Shown: positions 1 through 6,347 of the stretch, piece by piece
Position numbering within the stretch: position 1 is the first letter of the stretch
How the letters are laid out: each line of letters begins with the position of its first letter
Assembly: GCA_040756085.1 (NCBI GenBank)
Contig: JBFMAE010000354.1
Coordinates: 1-11,928 of the forward strand
DNA from: JBFMAE01 sp040756085
Lineage (GTDB): Bacteria > Desulfobacterota > BSN033 > UBA1163
Direction of reading: 5' to 3'
Length of the DNA stretch: 11,928 nucleotides
Translations under genes and position numbers: made by a program
Notes under the pieces: model-generated
What the model saw: only the letters and a program-made list of their open reading frames with translations
Database searches by the model: none
Told to the model about the DNA's origin: nothing

Positions 1-915
1 ACTTGGCCCGGGTTGTTTCATGATTAAGTTGGAATAGATGGACCACAAAAAATATCCTGCCGCTATAATCAAAATCATGATACTGACCGCTTCAAAGGAT
101 AAACGGCGAAGGTCTTTTTTTCTCCTTCTTGGGAGAGTTAACCTCCTTTCCATCTCTTCTGGTATTTTTTCCACGGGTTGTTTTTCTGAAGTTTGGGTTT
201 GTAGAGGTTCTTCTTCAACCTCTTGCAAATAGGCAGCTTCAAGCTCTTCTTCTTTACCTTCAGGCGTATAAGAGAGCTTAGGTTTTTGGTTTTCTTGAGA
301 GGAAAGTTGTTTCACGAGGATGGAGCCGCATTTTCCGCAAGCATTCTCATCTTCATAAAATATTTTGCAATTGGGGCAGATCAGTTTCCCCTCTGAAGTC
401 TCTATCAGTTGCTTTTTAGGGGGTTGAACCTGGGGGGATTCTTTTTTAACCTCTTGTTTGTGAGAAACCTTGGACTCTTCTTGATTTTGGGAAGGAATTT
501 GAGTGACCAGGTCCGCCCCACATCTTATGCAAGACTTCATTTTATCGTAAAATATTTTGCAATTAGGGCAGATCAGTTTTTCTTGTGGTGCTTCTATCCG
601 TTGTTTTTGGGGCGCCTTTTCTTGGAGGGGTTCTACTTCAACTTCAGGCCCATGATCTACCTCAGTCTCATCCATTGCCCGGGAATAAGATCGGCCTACC
701 AGCGCTGCCCCACATTTTATGCAAGAATTCCCGAATTCATAAATTATTTTACAATTGGGGCAGATTGGTTTTCCATCTGATTTTTCATCTTCAGTTTGGT
801 TCATGTTCTGGGGAGTTGAAATGGATTTTTCTATGGTCATCAGAAGGCTTCCGCAATGACTGCAAAACTTATTCCCTTCCTCATATTCAATCTGGCATTT
901 CACACAGAACAGCAT
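1..915 (-). CDS. Four-zinc-ribbon membrane protein (partial, runs off left edge)
   Basis: The reading frame is open from ATG at 915 to the window edge (305 codons, no stop), so the gene is C-terminally incomplete. The product has four short zinc ribbons: C4-x2-C7...C18-x2-C21, then C52/C55...C65/C68, C116/C119...C129/C132 and C180/C183...C193/C196. The last three start with a near-identical ICPNCKIxY core and lie exactly 64 residues apart. Acidic, Lys/Gln/Pro-rich linkers separate them. A basic stretch (about 262-272, RRLTLPRRRKKDLRR) precedes one hydrophobic segment (about 276-293), which suggests a cytoplasmic N-terminal zinc-ribbon array, a single membrane pass and an unseen C-terminal part outside the cytoplasm. 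AAAGG lies just upstream of the ATG. The gene begins 31 bp after the CsgG-like lipoprotein gene on the same strand and is probably co-transcribed with it. The function is not recognised; zinc ribbons of this type bind protein or nucleic acid, or are structural. Confidence 0.85.
   Translation of the reverse strand, partial: MLFCVKCQIEYEEGNKFCSHCGSLLMTIEKSISTPQNMNQTEDEKSDGKPICPNCKIIYEFGNSCIKCGAALVGRSYSRAMDETEVDHGPEVEVEPLQEKAPQKQRIEAPQEKLICPNCKIFYDKMKSCIRCGADLVTQIPSQNQEESKVSHKQEVKKESPQVQPPKKQLIETSEGKLICPNCKIFYEDENACGKCGSILVKQLSSQENQKPKLSYTPEGKEEELEAAYLQEVEEEPLQTQTSEKQPVEKIPEEMERRLTLPRRRKKDLRRLSFEAVSIMILIIAAGYFLWSIYSNLIMKQPGPS
355..775 (-). repeat. 192-bp-period repeat inside the zinc-ribbon gene
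   Basis: Segments at 361-387, 553-579 and 745-771 align without gaps at an exact 192 bp step (64 codons). The first two differ at one of 27 bases; the third differs at a few more. They encode the ICPNCK core of ribbons 4, 3 and 2. The pattern indicates internal tandem duplication of a ribbon-plus-linker module, with the linkers free to diverge. The most N-terminal ribbon (C4-C21) has a different loop length and is not part of the recent duplication. Confidence 0.8.
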
Positions 916-946
916 TTTTCCTTTAACCTAATCCTCTTTTTCATCA

Positions 947-1978
947 TTACATTGGATTTGGTTCGGGAGGAGGAGCAGAAGGAGGAGGCGCAGATGCCTC
1001 GGAAGTTGCTGATTTGCTCACCCATGCCTCGCTTCCGTCTTCAAGTCGAACATGCAGCCAATTCCCCTTCGCCTCAAGGATGGCTAAAGAGGTTCCTTTC
1101 TTCACGTTGCCAATCACTTTATAATTCGTTCCTGGTCCCTCGCGCAGATTGACATAGGCCCATATGACTTGGGTGATAGGAAGAGTTGGTTTTGGAGTCA
1201 CGACAGGGGGCTGAGGAGGCAACATAACTTCAGGTTGGACTTTTACGGGTGGGGGCTTTTGGGTTTCCTTAGGTGGAATAATAGGAAAAACTCTATAGGA
1301 CTCAGGAGGCGTCTTGGCAACAACAAAACTTGCCGACTCCTCAATGGCTATGCGTATGGCCTTCTCCATCGGTGTTTTTGAAAAGTATTTGAAAACCTCC
1401 GGCAATCCACCTCCACCTTTTCCAATGGTCCCTCCAAAATCCGTAGCCTTTCCCCTCACTCTTTCAGTGGCGAGGATCTGGTTGGTCCTTGGATTAGTGA
1501 CCGTAACAATGAGGGTCACATACGAAGCTCCCCCTGTTTCCCATCCAGCACCTGCAATCCCGTGTTTGAATTCCTTAATTATTCCTTCTACAAGAAGATC
1601 GATTTTCTCCTCTTTTTTAATTCGACCGCTGTCTCCAATATCCTGACTTTTGATGACCTCATCTAAAGATTTTCGGACTTGGACAATATATCGATTAGTG
1701 GCCAACATTGCATTACGTAACATCTCAGCTATTCCATCTCCTGCCCGGCTAATCTCTTTTCCCCTTACCGATTTGTCAATGAACTTAATTACCACAACTC
1801 TTGCTTTGGGCCCTTTATAGTCTTCTTTCAAGATCTGCTCAAATGTCGGCCATGTAGGAGGGGTAGGTTTCTCATCAGGATGAATTGCCCGGTCAATGGC
1901 TGAACAGCTTATGGAGAAAAATATAAATGCGATAAGAATCAGGGCCTTAGGAATGAAATTAATTAATAATTCCCTCAT
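947..1978 (-). CDS. Lipoprotein with CsgG-like domain and C-terminal bacterial SH3 domain
   Basis: 343 aa. Residues 1-24 form a signal peptide (hydrophobic core about 12-21) ending in S-I-S-C25, a slightly atypical lipobox, so lipid attachment at C25 is likely. Residues about 58-220 resemble the CsgG/curli-secretion-like family: VVVIKF strand, a helix with AGDGIAEMLRNAML, a YIVQVR strand, DLLVEGIIKEF, VTLIVTVTNPRTNQIL and a conserved GGxGG stretch. A Pro/Lys-rich linker (about 225-265) leads to an SH3b domain (about 271-325, with WAYVNLREGPGTNYKVIG and WLHVRLEDGSEAWV) and a Pro-rich tail. By family knowledge, CsgG-type domains sit in the outer-membrane/periplasm zone and SH3b domains often bind peptidoglycan, so an envelope-assembly or anchoring role is plausible but unproven. 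AGGGG lies six bases before the ATG. A sigma-54 promoter lies about 70 bp upstream. The zinc-ribbon gene follows after 31 bp. Confidence 0.8.
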   Translation of the reverse strand: MRELLINFIPKALILIAFIFFSISCSAIDRAIHPDEKPTPPTWPTFEQILKEDYKGPKARVVVIKFIDKSVRGKEISRAGDGIAEMLRNAMLATNRYIVQVRKSLDEVIKSQDIGDSGRIKKEEKIDLLVEGIIKEFKHGIAGAGWETGGASYVTLIVTVTNPRTNQILATERVRGKATDFGGTIGKGGGGLPEVFKYFSKTPMEKAIRIAIEESASFVVAKTPPESYRVFPIIPPKETQKPPPVKVQPEVMLPPQPPVVTPKPTLPITQVIWAYVNLREGPGTNYKVIGNVKKGTSLAILEAKGNWLHVRLEDGSEAWVSKSATSEASAPPPSAPPPEPNPM

Positions 1979-2059
1979 AAAAAACCCCTAATTTAACCTT
2001 CACCAAGTTAAACATTAAAGCTCAAACTGAAATTTGATACACAAATTCCTTTTTAGAAC

Positions 2060-2076
2060 AGCAAAATCAGTGCCAA
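2060..2076 (-). promoter_or_regulatory. Sigma-54 (-24/-12) promoter for the CsgG-like lipoprotein operon
   Basis: On the minus strand the site reads TTGGCACTGATTTTGCT. It has the invariant GG and GC doublets ten bases apart and matches the consensus TGGCAC-N5-TTGCW fully. The predicted transcription start is near 2049, giving a leader of about 70 nt before the lipoprotein ATG at 1978. The site lies in a non-coding gap and in the correct orientation. Sigma-54 promoters need an AAA+ enhancer-binding activator, and none is encoded in this window. Confidence 0.75.
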
Positions 2077-2160
2077 TTTTTGCTTAAACTTAATTATTTG
2101 AATTCATATGCTTTTTATAATATCCTTCCTAAATAAAAAAGTACAAAATCTGTCTCGACC

Positions 2161-2175
2161 GGTTAAAAAATAACC
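2161..2175. promoter_or_regulatory. Small palindrome, possible activator site upstream of the sigma-54 promoter
   Basis: GGTTAAAAAATAACC is a perfect 5-bp inverted repeat around an A5 centre. Its centre is about 120 bp upstream of the predicted sigma-54 start, a usual distance for enhancer-binding protein sites. A further TAACC half-site follows at 2186-2190. It also lies about 35 bp after the SIR2 stop codon, but the stem is too short and AT-rich to be a convincing terminator. The role is an inference from position only. Confidence 0.25.
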
Positions 2176-2209
2176 AAATCCAAGATAACCGATGAATTTA
2201 CCACCAATT

Positions 2210-3013
2210 TTAGATTAGTTCGGACAAATTAAGCTTGGGATTAGATTTGGATATTATTTTCACATTCTCAAGAATACTGGCCATGGTGGGACCCGCCTGA
2301 TCATGAATGACGATATCCGCCATATGATCGTATGGAGTTGGTTCGCGGTTGATGATTACCAATTTGGCGCCATTTCGTTTTGCCTCCAAAGGCATAGATG
2401 CAGCGGGTTGCACGACCAGGGAGGAGCCGATGACAATGAAGAGGTCACTGAGAGAGGACCGATGATAGGCCTCTTGCGTCTCCCTCTCCGGCATGGGTTG
2501 GCCGAAGGAGATGGTAGCGGGTTTGAGAGGTCCGCCACAGTCGTCACAATAGGGCACCTTTAACCCTTTTTGTAGTCGCTCTTGGATCCCATCGCGGTCA
2601 TATCTCTTCCCACAGCTCAAACAGGTGACGTACATGGCTGTCCCGTGAAGTTGAATCACCTTTTCTTCTGAATTTCCAGCCTTGAAGTGAAGCCCGTCAA
2701 TGTTTTGGGTGATGACGCAATCCAGTTTCCCGAGCCTCTCCATCTCGGCAATGGCCATATGGGCCAGATTGGGTTGAGCCTTTTTCATCGGCTCATACAT
2801 CTCTGTAGCCATCTGCCAGTATTTCTCCCGAGAGGCTACACTCGCAAGGAAATTCTGGAAGTAAAAGTCCTCAGGATTGTATTTGTCCCATACCCCTCCT
2901 GGACTTCGGAAGTCTGGGATTCCTGATTCTGTGCTAAGACCTGCTCCTGAAAAAACAATCACCCTCTTTGAAGTAACAATCCAATTTGCGATTTTCTCAA
3001 GCTTCTCTTTCAT
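2210..3013 (-). CDS. cobB: SIR2-family NAD-dependent protein deacylase (sirtuin)
   Basis: 267 aa, the normal bacterial sirtuin length. It should remove acyl groups from lysine using NAD+, giving nicotinamide and O-acyl-ADP-ribose, in the cytoplasm. Seen in order: the NAD-binding GAGLSTESGIPDFR motif (residues 23-36), TQNID (102-106), the catalytic His123 in QLHG, four zinc cysteines (C131/C134 and C156/C159), SFGQPMP (169-175) and GSSL (196-199; most relatives have GTSL). The Ala-Arg pair used by desuccinylases was not identified, so substrate range is open. A strong GGAGG-type ribosome site lies in front of ATG 3013. The gene is transcribed divergently from the radical SAM gene, with 90 bp between the starts. 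The downstream lipoprotein operon has its own promoter. The call is firm; the protein targets are unknown. Confidence 0.95.
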   Translation of the reverse strand: MKEKLEKIANWIVTSKRVIVFSGAGLSTESGIPDFRSPGGVWDKYNPEDFYFQNFLASVASREKYWQMATEMYEPMKKAQPNLAHMAIAEMERLGKLDCVITQNIDGLHFKAGNSEEKVIQLHGTAMYVTCLSCGKRYDRDGIQERLQKGLKVPYCDDCGGPLKPATISFGQPMPERETQEAYHRSSLSDLFIVIGSSLVVQPAASMPLEAKRNGAKLVIINREPTPYDHMADIVIHDQAGPTMASILENVKIISKSNPKLNLSELI

Positions 3014-3103
3014 TTTCTCCTCCTCGTCCTATTCCACAATTTCGTATATCACACGACTACCATGGCTTGCAAGGGGTAGATCAGATGTGATAAGATTTTT
3101 TTG

Positions 3104-4132
3104 ATGAAGTGCAATCTAATTAAGCAGGGATACCCCCAGGGAAGTTGCTTTACAGAAATTGAGGGAAGAAAGTCCCCTGCCTGTGAAGTTACCCTCAAAC
3201 AGACGGACAATGGCCCCCTCAGGTTGATCTCTGCCGTTCATCTCTCCCGTCCTGAAAACTACCTCTCCATCTATCAATCGGGTTGCAGTTTCTCGTGCCG
3301 GAAATGTCACTCCTGGACCTTTACCAAGATCGCCAAAGGGGATTGGTGGTTGCCTGCCGATGTGTTGAAGGCGTGCAAGGAGTATGAGAAGGGGGTGACG
3401 CTTCGAGAGCCCCGAAACAGAGCCACTGCATTTCATGCCCATGATTCGTGTCGTTGTTGCGGGGCCTGTGTGATGCATGGGAAACGGTCTCCTCTCTGTC
3501 CCAAGGTGATTCAGAAGAAAGAGATCCTGCTGAGTCCCCAGGGATGGGGACCGGCTCGCAATATCGTAGCCTTTACCGGAGGGGACCTGACTTGTTGCCC
3601 AGAGTTTTATACCCAGTGTGCAAGCCTCATCAAGGCTGAGACCGATCTCTGGGTGCTGATCGAGACGAATGGTTATAGCCTTACCCCTCAAAACCTTGAC
3701 GCATTGAAAGAGGCCGGGGTCGATTCTTTTTGGCTCGATATCAAAGCCTATGATGGGACAGACCATAAATGGCTGACCGGCTGTTTCAACCGTAACATTC
3801 TCAAACTTCCTGAAGAGATCGTCAAAAGGGGTTTTGTCCTGGAGGTTCTTTCCCTCTTCATCCCCAACTTAGTGGAGACATCCCAATTGAAGAAGATTGC
3901 CCAATTGATTTTTGATGTTGATCCAGAAATACCCTTTACGATTTTGGCCTTTTTCCCAGAATATCAAATGAAAAGATACAAAACCCCGAAGGTTTCAGAG
4001 ATGGTGGGGGCCTATCTCGAGGTCAAGGCTGTCGGATTGAAAAATGTGAGGCTGGGTAACACTGGAATTTTCGCTTCATCGGAGCAGGATCATCATCTCC
4101 TGAAAGAGAGGGTGGGAGTAGGAAATTATTAA
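3104..4132 (+). CDS. PflA-like radical SAM protein with an extra cysteine cluster
   Basis: 342 aa from ATG 3104; a TTG directly before it (3101) is the alternative. The radical SAM motif is C61-x3-C65-x2-C68 (GCSFSCRKC), which should bind the [4Fe-4S] cluster that cleaves S-adenosylmethionine. A second cysteine group, C116-x-C118-C119-x2-C122...C132-P, is ferredoxin-like and may hold an auxiliary cluster. TGGDLTCCPEF (about 165) takes the place of the TGGEPL motif of activating enzymes, and IETNGY and WLDIKAY follow as in pyruvate formate-lyase activase relatives. The N-terminal ~50 residues precede the SAM motif and also hold cysteines (C3, C15, C27). No glycyl-radical enzyme partner is visible nearby, so the substrate is unknown. 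No good ribosome site is seen. The lpxC-fusion gene follows after 110 bp on the same strand and may share its transcript. Confidence 0.85.
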   Translation: MKCNLIKQGYPQGSCFTEIEGRKSPACEVTLKQTDNGPLRLISAVHLSRPENYLSIYQSGCSFSCRKCHSWTFTKIAKGDWWLPADVLKACKEYEKGVTLREPRNRATAFHAHDSCRCCGACVMHGKRSPLCPKVIQKKEILLSPQGWGPARNIVAFTGGDLTCCPEFYTQCASLIKAETDLWVLIETNGYSLTPQNLDALKEAGVDSFWLDIKAYDGTDHKWLTGCFNRNILKLPEEIVKRGFVLEVLSLFIPNLVETSQLKKIAQLIFDVDPEIPFTILAFFPEYQMKRYKTPKVSEMVGAYLEVKAVGLKNVRLGNTGIFASSEQDHHLLKERVGVGNY

Positions 4133-4242
4133 ATTGCGAATTGAAGATTGCAGGAGCTTCGAATTCGGTCTTAATTTTGTTGATAATTTACAAGGGTTGT
4201 GGTATTGGAAAGACAGATAAAATAGTTTTGATGAGGAAACTC

Positions 4243-5613
4243 ATGGAGAAGAAGATCCTCATCGTGGACGATGAGGAAAGAATCGTCCAATCGATTGCGG
4301 GCGTTCTGGAGGATGAGGGCTTCCGGGTCTCCACGGCGAGGAGTGGAGAGGAGGCGATCGGAATCTTTCAGGAGGAGGGACCGGATGTCACCCTCCTCGA
4401 TATCTGGATGCCGGGAATGGATGGCATCGAAGTATTGAAACGGCTGAAATGGATTGCTCCGGATTGCCAGGTGATTATGATCTCAGGTCATGCGACCATT
4501 TCGACCGCCATGACCGCTGTGAAACTGGGAGCCTTCGATTTCATTGAGAAGCCCCTCTCCCTTGATCTTCTCCTCATGACGATTCGCCGCGCCCTTGATC
4601 GCCAGAAAGAATTGCTGACCGTTAAGCGATCGGAAGAGGTTGCCACCGAGGAAGTGCCTCCTCAGGGAAAGTTGATTTCTCCAAAGGAGATGGCGGAGGG
4701 GTTCACCCGTTCTTCCATTCCCTATGTTCGAGAGGCGACCCTCCTGTCTAAGAAGGTTTCGAAGAGAAAAGATACTTCTTTATACCTTCAGCGAACCATT
4801 AAACGGAGCATGGTGCTCTACGGAACAGGACTTCATTCCGGGATGAAGACAGGGCTTCTTTTCCAACCCCTCCCCCCGCATAGTGGAATTCTTTTTGGAA
4901 ACATCTCATCGGATGAGGTGGTTCCCGCACATCTCGACTATGTCCAGACAACGGAGTTTGCCACCTCCTTGAAGAAAGGGAGAGCCATTGCCAAGACGAT
5001 CGAACACCTCATGGCGGTGCTGCATGCCTATCGCATCACCAACCTAATGGTGAAGATGATCGAAGAGATCCCGATTATGGACGGTTCAGCTCTGGAGTTT
5101 TGCAAGATCATCGAGCAGGCAGGGTTGGAGGAGCAGGGGGAGAGGGTGGATGAACTGATCATCGATCGCCGGCTTGAGATCATCCATCATAATAAGTTTC
5201 TGGTGATCGAACCTGCAGAAATTTTTTCTGTCCACTATTTTCTGGATTACCCGTCCCCCATCGGGCAGCAGACTCTGGAGTTTGTGCTCGAGGGGGAGGA
5301 GGTCTTCAAAGATGAGATCGCTCCGGCGAGAACATTTGGCTTTCTCAAAGATATTGAGATGCTTGAACGGATGGGGTTGGGAGGAGGGGGACGACTCCAC
5401 AACTTCATCCTGCTTGATGACGAGAAGATTGTTAACACCGAACTCCGTTTTTCAGATGAATTTGTCCGGCACAAGATTCTGGATCTGATTGGCGATCTTT
5501 ATCTCCTCAATCGTCCGGTTCGGGGAAGAGTGACCGCCCACTTGACCGGCCACACTGAAAACATTGCCCTCATGAAGAAGATTCAGGAAGAGACAAGGGA
5601 GAAAGAACGGTAA
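4243..5613 (+). CDS. lpxC: Response-regulator receiver domain fused to LpxC (UDP-3-O-acyl-GlcNAc deacetylase)
   Basis: 456 aa from ATG 4243, chosen because GAGG lies six bases ahead and the receiver fold then begins at residue 4; earlier in-frame starts at 4141 (TTG) and 4231 (ATG) are less likely. Residues 1-122 are a receiver domain close to the NtrX type: acidic pair D9/D10, phospho-acceptor D53, S81 and K103 are all present. A linker of about 60 residues follows. Residues about 182-447 are a complete LpxC, which removes the acetyl group in the first committed step of lipid A synthesis. Counterparts of the E. coli catalytic residues are all visible: E254/H255 (E78/H79), D280, R363-T364-F365, H410/K411/D414 (H238/K239/D242) and H437 (H265). 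Ordinary LpxC is about 300 aa and has no receiver. There is no DNA-binding domain. The fusion suggests phosphorylation control of lipid A synthesis, which is inference. Confidence 0.93.
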   Translation: MEKKILIVDDEERIVQSIAGVLEDEGFRVSTARSGEEAIGIFQEEGPDVTLLDIWMPGMDGIEVLKRLKWIAPDCQVIMISGHATISTAMTAVKLGAFDFIEKPLSLDLLLMTIRRALDRQKELLTVKRSEEVATEEVPPQGKLISPKEMAEGFTRSSIPYVREATLLSKKVSKRKDTSLYLQRTIKRSMVLYGTGLHSGMKTGLLFQPLPPHSGILFGNISSDEVVPAHLDYVQTTEFATSLKKGRAIAKTIEHLMAVLHAYRITNLMVKMIEEIPIMDGSALEFCKIIEQAGLEEQGERVDELIIDRRLEIIHHNKFLVIEPAEIFSVHYFLDYPSPIGQQTLEFVLEGEEVFKDEIAPARTFGFLKDIEMLERMGLGGGGRLHNFILLDDEKIVNTELRFSDEFVRHKILDLIGDLYLLNRPVRGRVTAHLTGHTENIALMKKIQEETREKER

Positions 5614-5660
5614 AGGGAGCCCCATTGGGAATGGAGTTCCACTTTCTCTGGAGGAAGTCA

Positions 5661-6053
5661 ATGGCAAAGGAAGAATACAGGCCCCCCGTAAAAGAGTTTT
5701 TAGACATGCTGGCAGACCTATTGGCCGAAAAATATTTTGAACGGATGGACAACCGGATGAAAAAGATCCCTGAACTCCGGAGGTTGATCACGGCAAAAGA
5801 GGCCAGCCAGTATCTAAGTCTTTCGACCGATACGGTCTATCGGATGGCTTCATTGAAGAAACTTCCTTACCTCAAAATAGGGGATAGGGTTCTTTTTGAT
5901 GTAAAGGCCCTGGACCACTGGATCGAGAAGCATATGATCCGAGAGAAAGAGTGGAAGAGGGAGGAACTGAAGGCTGAAATTGAAAAGGATAAATCGAACA
6001 GGAAACCTTCCAAAGCATCCGACCTCCTCGGCCTTCTGAAGAAGAAGGACTGA
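5661..6053 (+). CDS. Small HTH_17/excisionase-fold DNA-binding protein
   Basis: 130 aa from ATG 5661, chosen for the GGAGGAAG ribosome site four bases upstream; upstream in-frame starts (5625 TTG, 5631 ATG) lack one. Residues about 42-91 match the winged-helix excisionase/MerR-like fold: LITAKEASQYLSLSTDTVYRMA, a short turn, then LPYLKIGDRVLFDVKALDHWIEK. The N-terminal 40 residues look helical (VKEFLDMLADLLAEKYFERM) and could dimerise. The C-terminal 40 residues are highly charged and probably helical. It lies 47 bp after the RR-LpxC stop and is likely co-transcribed. In mobile elements this fold directs excision, but no integrase or att site is near, so a local transcription regulator is the more likely role. 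Target unknown. Confidence 0.8.
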   Translation: MAKEEYRPPVKEFLDMLADLLAEKYFERMDNRMKKIPELRRLITAKEASQYLSLSTDTVYRMASLKKLPYLKIGDRVLFDVKALDHWIEKHMIREKEWKREELKAEIEKDKSNRKPSKASDLLGLLKKKD

Positions 6054-6058
6054 TTTAT

Positions 6059-6082
6059 TGACCCTCGGTCACTTTTAAATTT
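6059..6082 (+). terminator. Weak intrinsic-terminator-like hairpin after the HTH gene
   Basis: TGACC-ctc-GGTCA forms a 5-bp stem with a 3-nt loop, starting five bases after the HTH stop codon, followed by CTTTTAAATTT. The position is right for ending the radical SAM/RR-LpxC/HTH transcript, but the stem is short and the T-tract is interrupted, so termination may be partial. Confidence 0.4.
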
Positions 6083-6217
6083 AGGTTCAGATCCCCTGTG
6101 GTGAAAAGAGAATCTCGATACACATTCCCGATGACATCCCAGTTCGATGTGTAGAATCTCGGAAGATAGGGCCGGTTCTGGATGTGAGAAGGACATTGAG
6201 GAAACCCTCTACCGCCC

Positions 6218-6271
6218 GATTTGACATTTTGGTTTTGGATTTGATTTGACATTTGAGATTTAACATTTGGT
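6218..6271. repeat. AT-rich TTGACATTT repeat cluster in the gap before the aldolase
   Basis: Three related 15-mers occur at 6218-6232 (GATTTGACATTTTGG), 6243-6257 (GATTTGACATTTGAG) and 6257-6271 (GATTTAACATTTGGT), at steps of 25 and 14 bp. They fill the 3' half of the 294 bp gap 6054-6347. Two copies contain a perfect -35 hexamer TTGACA, but no good -10 is spaced 16-18 bp from either, so a promoter claim is weak. From general experience, similar low-complexity strings are scattered in intergenic regions of uncultured Desulfobacterota. Confidence 0.5.
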
Positions 6272-6347
6272 ATTTCGATCGTTCGAATTTCGGATTCTTA
6301 ATGGATTTATTTGATTCTCCGGTTGAGACGGAGACGTGGGGGAAAAT

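Noticed and set aside
3067..3096. A -35/-10 pair (TTGCAA, 18 bp, TAAGAT) ahead of the radical SAM gene.
   Set aside because: Only four of six matches in each box, and it would put the transcription start on the start codon; too weak to list as a promoter.
3116..3766. A 216-residue minus-strand frame opposite the radical SAM gene.
   Set aside because: It is a shadow of a gene with clear family motifs on the plus strand and has no recognisable domain itself.
4141..4242. A 5' extension of the RR-LpxC frame from TTG 4141.
   Set aside because: The extra 34 residues have no family similarity, the stretch is AT-rich like intergenic DNA, and ATG 4243 has a well-placed GAGG.
5661..6053. Reading the HTH protein as an excisionase of an integrated element.
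   Set aside because: No integrase, att-site repeats or other element genes are present in the window; the fold alone is not enough.
6055..6252. A 65-residue minus-strand frame in the gap between the HTH gene and the aldolase, with a SNWDVIGNVYRD stretch faintly like the C-terminal end of phage YopX-type proteins.
   Set aside because: Its start lies in the AT-rich repeat cluster, it has no ribosome site, its end overlaps the terminator-like hairpin, and the resemblance is too short to support a gene or a pseudogene.
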